A stretch of DNA of 64,000 nt from FEB-12 sp964503315 (GTDB lineage: Bacteria > Zixibacteria > MSB-5A5 > GN15 > FEB-12), in NCBI GenBank assembly GCA_964503315.1, contig CAZCZL010000013.1, forward strand, positions 1 to 64,000, in the 5' to 3' direction. The notes beneath the pieces were generated by a model that worked only from the letters and a program-made list of their open reading frames with translations, was not told where the DNA came from and did no database searches. This document shows positions 17,301 to 25,949 of this stretch, piece by piece; the stretch's first letter is position 1; each line of letters starts with the position of its first letter. The position numbers and the translations under genes are program-made.

Positions 17301-17489
17301 GTCGATGTCTTCAATATCCTCGGGCAACGGGTGAAGCGACTCGTTAATGAAGACCGCTCGGCGGGGGCGTACCGTGTCGAATGGGACGGGAGCGACCAAT
17401 CCGGCAACCAGGTAGCGTCGGGAGTCTATTTGTATCGGTTGGATGCCGGTGGGAGGTCGCTTGCCCGTAAGATGATCCTTCTTCGCTAG
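14352..17489 (+). CDS. large secreted Fn3-containing protein with C-terminal sorting domain
   Basis: A 1,045-residue exported protein. The start was taken at ATG 14352, not the upstream in-frame TTG at 14340, because GGGAGGG sits 5-10 bases before it; this gives a clean signal peptide (cleavage near SASAID). The N-terminal half is a large beta-rich region with aromatic and Asp-rich strands. Two segments resemble fibronectin type III repeats (around residues 455-500 and 555-680, with WDSW, GYQVYGR, ELAWEPA, YNIYR). The last 90 residues begin LAQNYPNPFNAGTVI and end GVYLYRLDAGGRSLARKMILLR, the FlgD-like / type A sorting domain of type IX secretion cargo in FCB bacteria. It is probably surface-exposed; function unknown. 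Confidence 0.8.
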   Translation: MVLNRYRDLSVSVLIVLLAFASSASAIDLTGSRQPRAYTISAQQYLESLDLAWPAFHVDLITSEINSKTSGYGQFGRPYNAFLPGGTTGRSFESPPGSGKEYLYGGAIWIGGIVGEDTLVSCAMDGWMQSQEFYPTGYPGPDFRGNIFPIVSPADFAVSSLCDDTVHFAMNYGQDAVDRRPHIPLNLLVSSRAYVWDDPRARFCLVYDMLITNIGPDTIRDGFAGYFLDCDVGVPDSYAWSDDVNGSIPSERIGYILDNDGQLSDSVTFERGFAFKILHTSFSGIVNYNWYLSSVYSGFDYGPMLWSNYRLYETDVSGTPQGDRNKYHLLRAPEWDFDQVMTDKILATDDRWVPYSRPIAIPLYAARDARFVLSAGPFDLLPDSSVRIQYALLTAENIHTDPHILDFLELAPELYVQSLNLDGLIANGRVADSLAALLRDPTYPPANLRASVISGDSIVLGWDSWVLHGIDGYQVYGRPVPLDAYVHEGVPPPWYSASDLPPFVTTAGNRHTITPVPQPGGYAFTVSHIVNGQPTLQSYPIVISVPTRLHAPSLKDTIAYVLEDESLELAWEPAEHGGVRQYNIYRFPDSVAANDRYLRHYSTVANGLEIDTVTANEVNYYYYEIEPFATVSGDQLSFTDNEAGNGYLYLVTAIDSAGFESQFSDELQVWRIQKPSKDFLVLTHGQRQGTYTIEDSIDQFYTTVLSGYDYDIYSVVDSFSACRPTKPSCLDWRMFTQYKVVIVDDNLRDNVLRNWYEDEESGFARYLGHKGVMVYCGPFASLGWPEFNSYTSPEWYYKTHNLIHRYFGADSVFAIGTQYYKLNASLPYVDSLLAFSWAEPVTDAPPVYYDSGSEFYPSYLTVNWPSATPPMVGVFQPDSLAEVIYRFRSTMPTTSLVESAPVGLMKLVDSTLTFTFGFHLWYMKEQGARELIDWIYEEAKVITDTPSTDPPILPDLRLAQNYPNPFNAGTVISFSLPQRSHVSVDVFNILGQRVKRLVNEDRSAGAYRVEWDGSDQSGNQVASGVYLYRLDAGGRSLARKMILLR

Positions 17490-17587
17490 ACCACTATCCG
17501 CTCAAATTCAACTTGTCATTGCCGAGATTTCGGTGCATCCTCTCTGAACTTTACTCACCCTTGGCGACCTGAAGAGGATCTCTGTTT

Positions 17588-18769
17588 ATGCCGCAATTCG
17601 GCCACCAGATGCTGAAAGAGTGGAAACTCTCTCCGGACATAACTTACCTGAACCACGGCACTGTTGGCGCGACGCCGACAATTGTGCTCGATGAACAGCA
17701 GCGACTTCGTGATATCATGGAGACCGACCCGGCGCGGTTCATGTTTCGGGAATTCACGTTTCAGCACGGCAAGCCGCTTCAGCCGAAGCCGCTGGTCCGA
17801 CAGGCGGCAGACAAGGTCGCGCAATTCTTGGGAGTCAACGGCGAGGACCTGGTCTTCGTCGACAACGCCACGACCGGAATCAACGCTATCCTGCAGTCCA
17901 TCGATTTCAGGCCGGATGATGAAATCATTCTCCTTGAGCACGCCTATGGCTCGATCATTTACACCGCGCAATTTGTTGGGCGGATAACCAAGGCAACGGT
18001 CAAAGTCGTGCCGCTTCCATTTCCGATAACAGATCCGCAGCAGATCGTTACGGTGGTTGAGGACGCGATCGGGCCAAAAACTCGTTTGGCGTTGATTGAC
18101 CACATTACGTCGGAAAGCGCGCTGGTGATCCCCTTGGCCGAGATAGCCGCGGTATGTCGCAAACGATCGGTGCCGATACTGGTCGATGGCGCGCACGCCC
18201 CTGGTGCGCTTGATCTCAATATTTCGGCGCTGGGCGTTGATTGGTATGTCGGCAATCTGCACAAATGGGCGTTCGCTCCGCGAGGCTGCGGTATCCTCTG
18301 GGCAGACAGAAAACATCAGCGGACCATTCACTCGCCGGTGATCTCCTGGGGATTCGACAAGGGGATGACCGAAGAGTTTGATTGGGTCGGCACCAAAGAC
18401 CCAACCAACTATCTCGCGGCCCCGAAAGGGATCGAGTTTCTGCGGTCGCTCGATGTCAGCGCGGTGCGCGCGTACAATCACGCTATCGCCTGGGAGGGGG
18501 CCAATTGGCTCTGCAGGCAATTTGGCACTACGCTCCACACGCCGGAGACAATGATCGGGACAATGGCAACTCTTCCCCTGCCGGAGTCATTCGGAAGTAG
18601 CAAGGCCGATGCGTTCGCGCTGCGTGATGAGATGTTGTTCGAAGAGAAGATCGAGGCGCAGATACATGGCTATCGCGGACGCCTCTGGATGCGCATCTCC
18701 GGCCAGATCTATCTGGAGATGTCGGATATCGAGAGATTTGGAAACGCGATCTTAAAACGAATTCGCTGA
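17588..18769 (+). CDS. class V aminotransferase (isopenicillin-N epimerase-like)
   Basis: A 393-residue PLP enzyme of fold type I. YLNHGTVGATP at the N-terminus, VFVDNATTGINAIL, LIDHITSESALVIPL, ILVDGAHAPGAL with the PLP-contacting Asp and His, and NLHKWAFAPRGCGILW with the Schiff-base lysine are all present. These match the CefD/isopenicillin N epimerase-like subgroup, whose real substrates in most bacteria are unknown; cysteine-desulfurase-like or epimerase activity is possible. No beta-lactam genes lie nearby. The ATG at 17588 is 98 bp after the preceding gene, with AAGAGGAT upstream. Confidence 0.88.
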   Translation: MPQFGHQMLKEWKLSPDITYLNHGTVGATPTIVLDEQQRLRDIMETDPARFMFREFTFQHGKPLQPKPLVRQAADKVAQFLGVNGEDLVFVDNATTGINAILQSIDFRPDDEIILLEHAYGSIIYTAQFVGRITKATVKVVPLPFPITDPQQIVTVVEDAIGPKTRLALIDHITSESALVIPLAEIAAVCRKRSVPILVDGAHAPGALDLNISALGVDWYVGNLHKWAFAPRGCGILWADRKHQRTIHSPVISWGFDKGMTEEFDWVGTKDPTNYLAAPKGIEFLRSLDVSAVRAYNHAIAWEGANWLCRQFGTTLHTPETMIGTMATLPLPESFGSSKADAFALRDEMLFEEKIEAQIHGYRGRLWMRISGQIYLEMSDIERFGNAILKRIR

Positions 18770-18772
18770 GAG

Positions 18773-19615
18773 TCAGAAGACCATTGCACCTTCAGCCGGA
18801 CAAAACGCAAACTCAAGTATAGCTTTGCGCGCTTTTCCCTCGCCTTCGAAACCGAGGACCTTCAGCAACCCGTTGTGACTATCCGCGGTCCTGATCAGGA
18901 TCCAGTCACCGATCTTGAGTTCCGCGCGTTCTGAGTCCGGGTTCACTTTCAGTTTTGAGACCGCAGTCCGAATCTCGGATAGAGAGCCTTTTACTGAGAG
19001 TTTACTGAACAAGCTTTTCCGGTTAAAGCCGTCGAGTCGACTCGGCGACGCGAGATAATCAAAGCCATTGGTGCTGTAGAAGTAGAGGTCATTGCTCTTC
19101 GCGAACGCCCGCACGTATTGATTCTCCGCCAGAGCGTAGCCGTCATGTTCCCCCGAATAGCGCGACTCGATGACGATCTCACCGCGAGGTCCGCAGATTG
19201 TCGATGCCTGGTTGGATGACGGCGAGAGCGATCGATCCGGTCGGATCACTTTCACCGACACGAAATAGCGCTTTCCATTCTCGAGCCCCTCGGCCTTGAA
19301 AGTCTCGATCCCATCGTCGGGATTCGTGTCACCGGGATAGGGTTCAAAATTGAATGGTCTGGCGGAATCGCCCACCTGCTGTTCATCAGTGATATAGATA
19401 TTGTAGCCGGAAATGAGGCCATCCCCTTTGCGTTTCCATTCCACGGTCATCCCCTGGTCGTCGGGGATTACAGTCAGATCGACCGGCTTGACATCGGAAA
19501 CAGTCGGAGGCGTGACCTCTTCAACCGAAGTCGTTTTGGATGGCGCGCATCCATTGAGCGCGGCCAGAATGACGATGAAAGTGCTAAGAAGTAACGTAAT
19601 GTATTTTGACGTCAT
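18773..19615 (-). CDS. fibronectin type III lipoprotein
   Basis: A lipoprotein of about 280 residues. The start was placed at the second in-frame ATG (19615), after which MTSKYITLLLSTFIVILAALNGC gives a good signal peptide and lipobox (LNGC). An ATG at 19639 adds eight residues and cannot be excluded. Residues about 45-140 form an Fn3-like domain (TVEWKRKGDGLISGYNIYI, GKRYFVSVKVIRPDRSLSPSS). The rest is beta-rich and unassigned. It is the last of a four-gene minus-strand set starting at 25851, only 27 bases after the preceding stop. Position in the envelope is expected to be periplasm-facing or outer-membrane lipid anchored. Confidence 0.75.
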   Translation of the reverse strand: MTSKYITLLLSTFIVILAALNGCAPSKTTSVEEVTPPTVSDVKPVDLTVIPDDQGMTVEWKRKGDGLISGYNIYITDEQQVGDSARPFNFEPYPGDTNPDDGIETFKAEGLENGKRYFVSVKVIRPDRSLSPSSNQASTICGPRGEIVIESRYSGEHDGYALAENQYVRAFAKSNDLYFYSTNGFDYLASPSRLDGFNRKSLFSKLSVKGSLSEIRTAVSKLKVNPDSERAELKIGDWILIRTADSHNGLLKVLGFEGEGKARKAILEFAFCPAEGAMVF

Positions 19616-19642
19616 GAATTTTCCATTCTGTCTTTGCATTGA

Positions 19643-21709
19643 TTATTTCACGACCCGGTCAGAAGGCAAGTAGGTGCGGAACATCTCGCGCGTATTCTCC
19701 CCCTGACTGCCGCTGAGGCGCACGGATTCTTCGAGATACTGCTGACTTTTGGCGCGGGCCTCGGCGCTTCCAGTCTGCTCGGCCATATGTTTGTAGTAGA
19801 TCGCGGCCGTCAGACCGATCGCGTAATCATCCTTGGCGCTTTCATAAAGAGCATCCAACGCGTCCTTGGCCGCGGCGGGGCCGCGCAGGAACTGGATCAG
19901 ATAATATTGCTCCAAAAGCGCGGCTTTGTTATTTGGATGTTCCCGGATGAAGCGTCCCAGAAGCACCGCGGCTTCTTCGAAACGTCGGGCATACATGAGG
20001 TCGATCGCCTTCTCGAAGTCGGTCGGGCGGTATTTCTCGGCCTGCGGGTTGCCGGTCAGGTGATTCACCCGCTGGAGTTTCACGAAATTGTCGCGCAACC
20101 AGAAGGTCGTCAGGACTGGAGCGCTTCGCAGGAGTTGGCTGCTGGCCAAATGGTCCGCCAGGCTGTTTGTACCGACAGCAATATGCGTGACTGGATACTC
20201 TTTGAGCTGTTGCTCGAACGCCTTGAAGTCACCGCGTAAGAAAAGCCGCAGACTCCCAAACTTGGAATCAGAGGTCACCGCGGGACCATACTGCCCACCA
20301 ACAACCGCGTCATCGCCAAGAATGGCCGCGGTATCGCGCGCGGCATCATCGATCATATGTGTGCGGATCCGGAACCAAGAGGAGAATTGCCAGACGTCTG
20401 TCGCGATAACAAGCGCGGATAGGACAACAGACAACACCACAGCTCGTGATAAAACCGGTTTCCATCTGAGTGTGCGCGCCAACAAAAACACAATCACGCT
20501 TAATACGAGACTTATCGGAAGTGATTTCCCGACCAATGGGTGCATAACTTCTTGAACGCGGGTGTCGTAGAAGATCCCTTTGCCCAGCGTAAAGACCGCG
20601 TACCAATTCAAAAGTACCAGCAGTACGATCCGCCACACCGGCCATTTCTTCACCAGTGTCAGCCCGCCGCCCTCGAGTCGTTCAATCACTACGTTGAGGA
20701 GGACGGTCATTGGGATCATCACCACAAACAGGTAACGCACGGGATGGTAATTGAACGGCGACAGCGCGACCAGCCAGGAGATCATCCACCCAACCATGAA
20801 CAGCGATACTTTGTCCAGAGAATCTGACTTGTGGCTGGTTGCGACCATCAGCAGCGCGCTCAACCAGAAAATGATACTCAACGCAGGGGTGTATTCATGC
20901 AGTCCTGTCGACGATATCGAGATCAGTGACTCAAAGAACCCAAGCGGAGAGCTGAAACCATGCGGCGTGCCATGTTCCCCCACACCGTATTCGTAAATGA
21001 AACCGAACAGTCCTCCCTCGCCATGGAACAGCGACGTAAAGATCAGCGTGGTCGCCGCAATGGCGCCGATAATGTACGCGGCGGGAAGTAGCAGTCTCTT
21101 ACGGTCAGTGACCAACAGATACAAGATTGGTCCGCCGGCTAACAAGAATCCAAAGCTTTTGCCGAGAAGCGCGGTCAGGGCGATCAGGATGCCGACCGCG
21201 ATCTTCCCCCAAAGCGTTTCGAACCAGTAGGCGTAGACCATAAAGGTCAATCCTGCCAGAAACAGCATGCCGTTCTCTGAAAACGGTACGCGGCCGTAGA
21301 GAACAAGCAGGTAGTTGGTCGCAAAAAGCAGCGCAGTGAGGATCAGCGAGCGCGGATTCAGATAACGTGCGCATCCGATCAAGATAAAGATGAGACCACA
21401 TAACTGCAGTGCGGTTCCGGCGTACGCCGCGGTCGCGCGTGAGACGCCCATCAGGAGGAATATCAGATAACTGACGCCGGAGACCATCGATATCTTAAAC
21501 GCGCTCCACGGCTCAAATCCGAAGAGATCCCAGGTGCCGAATTGCACCGCGGTCTTGGCGTAGAGTGTCAGGTAAGAAGAATCAGTCGTGAAATCCTGCC
21601 CGCCGCCGCTGAAATAGGCCGGGAGATCGGCGGTGATATCATACACACGCATACCGAGCGCGATCACCAACGCGATCAGAAGGGATATATAGAGATAAGG
21701 TCGTTTCAT
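19643..21709 (-). CDS. GT-C type membrane glycosyltransferase-like protein with C-terminal TPR
   Basis: A 688-residue protein with about 10-12 hydrophobic segments in its first 480 residues and a soluble C-terminus with TPR-like helices (FEKAIDLMYARRFEEAAVLLGRFIREHPNNKAALLEQYYLI). The first periplasmic loop after helix 1 has conserved acidic residues (YDITADLPAYFSGGGQDFTTDSS), as in polyprenyl-phosphate-dependent GT-C enzymes. It shares this loop and overall length with its upstream neighbour, so they are paralogues from tandem duplication. The stop of 21712-23799 is two bases away, so they are co-transcribed. Likely transfers a sugar to a surface polymer; substrate unknown. Confidence 0.75.
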   Translation of the reverse strand: MKRPYLYISLLIALVIALGMRVYDITADLPAYFSGGGQDFTTDSSYLTLYAKTAVQFGTWDLFGFEPWSAFKISMVSGVSYLIFLLMGVSRATAAYAGTALQLCGLIFILIGCARYLNPRSLILTALLFATNYLLVLYGRVPFSENGMLFLAGLTFMVYAYWFETLWGKIAVGILIALTALLGKSFGFLLAGGPILYLLVTDRKRLLLPAAYIIGAIAATTLIFTSLFHGEGGLFGFIYEYGVGEHGTPHGFSSPLGFFESLISISSTGLHEYTPALSIIFWLSALLMVATSHKSDSLDKVSLFMVGWMISWLVALSPFNYHPVRYLFVVMIPMTVLLNVVIERLEGGGLTLVKKWPVWRIVLLVLLNWYAVFTLGKGIFYDTRVQEVMHPLVGKSLPISLVLSVIVFLLARTLRWKPVLSRAVVLSVVLSALVIATDVWQFSSWFRIRTHMIDDAARDTAAILGDDAVVGGQYGPAVTSDSKFGSLRLFLRGDFKAFEQQLKEYPVTHIAVGTNSLADHLASSQLLRSAPVLTTFWLRDNFVKLQRVNHLTGNPQAEKYRPTDFEKAIDLMYARRFEEAAVLLGRFIREHPNNKAALLEQYYLIQFLRGPAAAKDALDALYESAKDDYAIGLTAAIYYKHMAEQTGSAEARAKSQQYLEESVRLSGSQGENTREMFRTYLPSDRVVK

Positions 21710-21711
21710 GC

Positions 21712-23799
21712 TCAGCGGAGTATCCTGTCTGTCGGATCATAATATTTGAATCCGTTTTGGACAACCGTTTCGTTCTCCGGACAGAGGCGCAACGCCTCGG
21801 CCTTAAGTTCTTCCGCTCTGGCTTGGTATCCTCCCGAGGGAGAAGTTGCCGCGAGATGCCGGTAGTAAACTGCCGCCAGGAGATTGATGGTGAAATCGGT
21901 GCTGTTTGCCGCCAGCAGTCGATCAATGAGCGGCTGCATGGAGATCATTGACTCCGGCGATATAGAAGAGTGATAGAGTGTGATAGCCGGCGACTTGGCG
22001 TCAGTATATCTCTCGGTACAGGTCCTGAGAAGGGCATACGCGGTATTTCTATCCTGATGTTCAAGGGCCAGCAACGCGAGTTCGTACGAGCTCAACTGGT
22101 AGCGCTTCGAGCTTGTGTTAAAGAGTCCGGCGATACGTATCACGGTCACCACATTGTCGCGCAGCCAGTAGCGCGCCACCACTGACGCACCGTTTAACTC
22201 CGTCACGGTTGTGCTCAGACGCTGCCAGTCCTCATTCAGAACCGCCAAATGAGTGACCGGATATTTTTGTAGAATTGCGCGTGTCGAGGAGAAATCCTCC
22301 GCGATAAAGAGCGGAAAACCAGTCAATCCGCTTCCATCAGCGAGCACCGGGCCGTATGGCCCGCCTATTACGGCATCGGGACCGACAATTGCCTTCATGT
22401 CGCGCACCGCTTCATCGATAGTGTGTGTTTTCCTCTCAAACCATCCGTAGAGGTGAACTGCAGAGACTATCAGCACAGCCGCCATGACAATCGGGAGCAC
22501 AATATCATGTGTACGCGAGCCAAGGGTAAGGGTTCGTTTGGAGCTTAAAAGCAACTCGATCCCCGTGATGAACAGCGCCACCAGCAGGCCGACCCAGACC
22601 TCCTTCTGCACGACCTCATAGACCATCGAATCAGATATCAGCCAATTCGCGAGGACAAAGCAGAGATACCAATTGACGAAGATCAGCACCACTACGCGCG
22701 GCCAGCCGATCCAGCGAATACCCTTCTTCTGTTCAAGTGGCGTTGTATCAAACCAGACAGCAGAAACGGCGGTTAACGATGGCAGTATCAGCAGCGCATA
22801 GCGCATTGGCAGATAATTGAACGGTGCCACGCCGAGTATCCAGATCCCAAGCAAGCTGACATTAAACAGCACCAGTTTGCGCGCTGGCTCACTTTGGGGC
22901 AGCCCTTTGAACACAAAGGACGTGAGCGCGATGCACGCCAGCGTGCTTTCGACCGGCGCAAGTTGATGGATTCGCGACCGCCCAAACGAGATCACCGTTT
23001 CGACAAAGTGTAACGGCGAACTGAGCCCAACCGGTGTCCCTGCCTGATCAACCGTGTGGGCGACGAGGAAAGAGAACAACCCTTGATCGGCGAAAAAGAT
23101 CGAGGAATAGAGTATGCTGACCACAGCAGTCACCGCCACAAGTATTGCGGCAGGACGAAAGCCGTGTTTCCCCTGAGCCAGCGGATATACCAGTGGCGCG
23201 ACAAGAAAGAGGAACCCATTCACTTTGCCGACCAGACCCGCGGCGGCACACAATACTCCGAGCAAGATCATCCCCCACCATCGGTCGGACCATCGCATAA
23301 AAACGAAAAAAAGAATGCCCAGAAAGAAAATCAGACTGTTCTCAGCCAATGGTGTCCGTGAGAAGATCATGAGCGGATAGCTGGCGGCCAATGCCACGGC
23401 CGCAAAAAGCAGACTTCTTCTTGTGACCGCGCGCGCCAATCCGACGAGAAAGAAGATCAGACCGGCCGAACTCAGGAGCAGACCGACAAGGTTTGAACTG
23501 AATCGCGAGACACCAAGGACCTGGTAAACCAGATAGCTGACCCCGGTTACCAACGTCAGCTTGAATTGTTTCCATGGCGCGTACCCTGCCGGATCCCACT
23601 CTCCCTGCTCAATCGCGTTACGCGCGTACAGAGTAAGGAATGAACCATCGGTGGTAAGATCCTGACTCTTGCTGGTGAAGTACGCGGGAAGGTCGGCGGT
23701 GAGATCATGCACACGCAGGACCACTCCGCTTGCTGCCAATACCGCAAACAGAAGAATCCAAAAAAACTTCGATTTCGTGATGGCGTGGAAGCGATTCAT
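21712..23799 (-). CDS. GT-C type membrane glycosyltransferase-like protein with C-terminal TPR (tandem paralogue)
   Basis: A 695-residue protein with about 11 membrane segments, then a helical tail (YELALLALEHQDRNTAYALLRTCTERYTDAKS). Its opening (LRVHDLTADLPAYFTSKSQDLTTDGSFLTLYARNA) matches the downstream paralogue almost position by position, including the D-L-P-A-Y-F and Q-D-x-T-T-D motifs in the first loop, where GT-C catalytic acids usually sit. The shared VTGVSYLVYQVLGVSR segment is another mark. Cytoplasmic-membrane, probably using lipid-linked sugar. The 6-base gap to the upstream gene and 2-base gap to the downstream gene indicate one operon. Which of the two paralogues is essential cannot be told. 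Confidence 0.75.
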   Translation of the reverse strand: MNRFHAITKSKFFWILLFAVLAASGVVLRVHDLTADLPAYFTSKSQDLTTDGSFLTLYARNAIEQGEWDPAGYAPWKQFKLTLVTGVSYLVYQVLGVSRFSSNLVGLLLSSAGLIFFLVGLARAVTRRSLLFAAVALAASYPLMIFSRTPLAENSLIFFLGILFFVFMRWSDRWWGMILLGVLCAAAGLVGKVNGFLFLVAPLVYPLAQGKHGFRPAAILVAVTAVVSILYSSIFFADQGLFSFLVAHTVDQAGTPVGLSSPLHFVETVISFGRSRIHQLAPVESTLACIALTSFVFKGLPQSEPARKLVLFNVSLLGIWILGVAPFNYLPMRYALLILPSLTAVSAVWFDTTPLEQKKGIRWIGWPRVVVLIFVNWYLCFVLANWLISDSMVYEVVQKEVWVGLLVALFITGIELLLSSKRTLTLGSRTHDIVLPIVMAAVLIVSAVHLYGWFERKTHTIDEAVRDMKAIVGPDAVIGGPYGPVLADGSGLTGFPLFIAEDFSSTRAILQKYPVTHLAVLNEDWQRLSTTVTELNGASVVARYWLRDNVVTVIRIAGLFNTSSKRYQLSSYELALLALEHQDRNTAYALLRTCTERYTDAKSPAITLYHSSISPESMISMQPLIDRLLAANSTDFTINLLAAVYYRHLAATSPSGGYQARAEELKAEALRLCPENETVVQNGFKYYDPTDRILR

Positions 23800-23805
23800 T
23801 CGCGA

Positions 23806-25851
23806 TCAGTCTTGAAGTAGCGGGTATTGCGTTTTCAATGACTCGGCCACCTGCGCGTCCAATCCCTTTAGGATCGCCAGACGATATCCCTCGACCGCTT
23901 CGGCAGTGGCATTAAGAGCTATCAGAGAATCCGCCAGAGTGCGTATATATTCCGCGGGTGAATCCTCCCGAGCGGCAACCTGCCTGAGGTAGTTCAACGC
24001 ATCGCTCGGTCGCCCCTGTTTCATTCTTAGAAGCGCCCGGTTGCCGATGCCGCGCCAATACGCACTGTCAATTTCCTCGGCCCGCGCCAGCCACTTCTCC
24101 GCTTCATCCAGTCGTCCCAGACGAGTGCACACCACGCCAAGAATGTTGACGGTCTGCAGATTGTTCGGATTGATATGGTTGCCGACTATCGCCAATTGAT
24201 ACGCGCTATCGAGCTTGCCCAACTGCATATAGCAGGCACCAATGTTCGCCCAGGCATCGGAGAACAACGGGTTCATATCTATCACCCGCCAGTAGACCTC
24301 GGATGCTTCCTTGAATCGGCCCGCCTGGACATGCCCGGCAGCCTGTTGCGCCAGTCTGCTCTCAGGATAATCTCCTTCGGCTCGCGCTTGCTCACGGTCC
24401 GCCGCGACTGCCTGACCATGCTGGCGGTAGTAATTGACGAGCAGTTTGCGGGCGTTACGTCCACGGATGAAATCGAGATCAAGGTACGCTCTGAAATGCT
24501 GTACCGCGATCTCATCGGTGACATTCACCACTATTCGCGGGATCAGCAGAACAAGATTCAGCGAAATCGCCAGTCCGATGACCGGAAGGAGCCACTTCTT
24601 TTGCCCCCCCCAGCGGAAAAGCGTCGCCAAAGTAGCGAGGACCAGTGGTGGACCGGCGATCGCGAACAAGTCCCAATCGCGTGGCATGCCGATACCAGAA
24701 CGCATGACAAACACCATGCCGAGCGTCCCCAAAACCAGCGCCCTGAGGTAGAGCGTGGAGTGCTCGCTTGTCCCGGGCTCTTTCTTCCCCCATGGACGGA
24801 CCAGCAAGAGCAGAGACATCGGGCTGAGCAGAATTATCAGATTCAAAATGTCGACCAGGTGTTTCGGCGAGAAGAGCCACTCTCCCTCGACCGCAAACCG
24901 ATCCGGGATCACTGGCAGCAGAGCAAACTGCAAGAACAGAACATTCTGCTGAATGAGATGATAGAAGATCACGCCAACTATTACCGCACCCGCAATCATC
25001 GGGAGTCGCCTGGCGCGAACCATCTCCCGAATTCTTTGGAAAATCTCGTTCTTACGAATCAACAGCAGAAGAAAACTTGGCACGAGGGCTACGGCGATCA
25101 AGTGAAGCACCAGCGCAAGGATCAGTATCGGGATCAGCCAGAATGCAGAAAGTCGGTTTATCGCGACGAGATACCCGGCCAGTGAGTAGATCAGAACCAC
25201 CGCAACCAACAAGCTGTAGTTTTCGACATGGCCAAAGAACATCAACATGTACCCGCCTGTCAGCATCCCCAGAACAAACAGGAATCGCTGCAAGTGAGTG
25301 AATGGCAATCGACGTACCAAAAGGAGTGTGAAGATTGATGCGAGCACACCCGCTATGATGGCGATCGACCGGTAGGTCTTCAGCGCGCCCGGCTCTCCGC
25401 TACCACCAAGCATGCGGTGGACCGATTCAATGAGCGCGGTTGAGCCAAAATCCCAGTCTTTGGCGATAGATCGGCCATCGGCAAGTCGGCTCAGCAATTG
25501 ATAACCGTCGCCGGAGAAATATGTCGAAGACGGAAGCAGGACAGATCCAATGATCAGCAGCCCGACGGTTCCACCACTGAATATCCAGAATTGGGATGAG
25601 TACAGATCGGAGGAGTCAACACCAAAGCGCGACAGCGTCCTTGACGCAACGGCCAGAGCGATCCCCAGGAGCAGCCATCCACCGATTCCCCATGCTGGAA
25701 AGTACCCCCACCAGTTGAATCCCCATATGCGGGAGGCGGGCATCAGTGCCGCAATGCCCAACGCGGCCAAGGCAAAGGCATAGATCATCAGCCCGATCTG
25801 ATCGGGACTGGTGCTACCACTTCGTTGTGTAGCCGCCTGACGAGCCTTCAC
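23806..25851 (-). CDS. polytopic membrane protein with C-terminal TPR repeats
   Basis: A 681-residue protein with about 12 hydrophobic segments over residues 20-430 and at least four TPR-like units after about 490 (ASEVYWRVIDMNPLFSDAWANIGACYMQLGKLDSAYQLAI, LGRLDEAEKWLARAEEIDSAYW, GRPSDALNYLRQVAAREDS). The first loop contains YFSGDGYQLLSRLADG, an acidic stretch. It is more distantly related to the two downstream GT-C-like proteins but shares their architecture, so it may be a third member of a glycosylation machine. Start GTG with AGGAAAGAGG upstream. First gene of the minus-strand set. Substrate unknown. Confidence 0.7.
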   Translation of the reverse strand: MKARQAATQRSGSTSPDQIGLMIYAFALAALGIAALMPASRIWGFNWWGYFPAWGIGGWLLLGIALAVASRTLSRFGVDSSDLYSSQFWIFSGGTVGLLIIGSVLLPSSTYFSGDGYQLLSRLADGRSIAKDWDFGSTALIESVHRMLGGSGEPGALKTYRSIAIIAGVLASIFTLLLVRRLPFTHLQRFLFVLGMLTGGYMLMFFGHVENYSLLVAVVLIYSLAGYLVAINRLSAFWLIPILILALVLHLIAVALVPSFLLLLIRKNEIFQRIREMVRARRLPMIAGAVIVGVIFYHLIQQNVLFLQFALLPVIPDRFAVEGEWLFSPKHLVDILNLIILLSPMSLLLLVRPWGKKEPGTSEHSTLYLRALVLGTLGMVFVMRSGIGMPRDWDLFAIAGPPLVLATLATLFRWGGQKKWLLPVIGLAISLNLVLLIPRIVVNVTDEIAVQHFRAYLDLDFIRGRNARKLLVNYYRQHGQAVAADREQARAEGDYPESRLAQQAAGHVQAGRFKEASEVYWRVIDMNPLFSDAWANIGACYMQLGKLDSAYQLAIVGNHINPNNLQTVNILGVVCTRLGRLDEAEKWLARAEEIDSAYWRGIGNRALLRMKQGRPSDALNYLRQVAAREDSPAEYIRTLADSLIALNATAEAVEGYRLAILKGLDAQVAESLKTQYPLLQD

Positions 25852-25895
25852 GCCTCTTTCCTATTGGTCTTATCTAACAATTTAAGGTTAACAGA

Positions 25896-25921
25896 ACCGG
25901 CACCCTTGACTGAGTGCCGGT
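25896..25921 (-). terminator. hairpin terminator after citryl-CoA lyase
   Basis: ACCGGCAC / GTGCCGGT form an eight-bp perfect stem around a 10-base loop, 29 bases downstream of the minus-strand stop; the arm is followed on that strand by TTCTGTTAACC, a short U-rich tail. Confidence 0.6.
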
Positions 25922-25949
25922 CCAAAATACTGTATCCGGTCAAAAAAGA

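Noticed and set aside
17555..18538. 327-codon minus-strand reading frame
   Set aside because: Fully antisense to the class V aminotransferase, whose motifs are intact. The long open frame reflects GC-rich codon usage.
24175..25185. 336-codon plus-strand reading frame
   Set aside because: Lies wholly antisense to the TPR membrane protein at 23806-25851, is rich in charged residues with no domain or signal, and lacks a ribosome-binding site.
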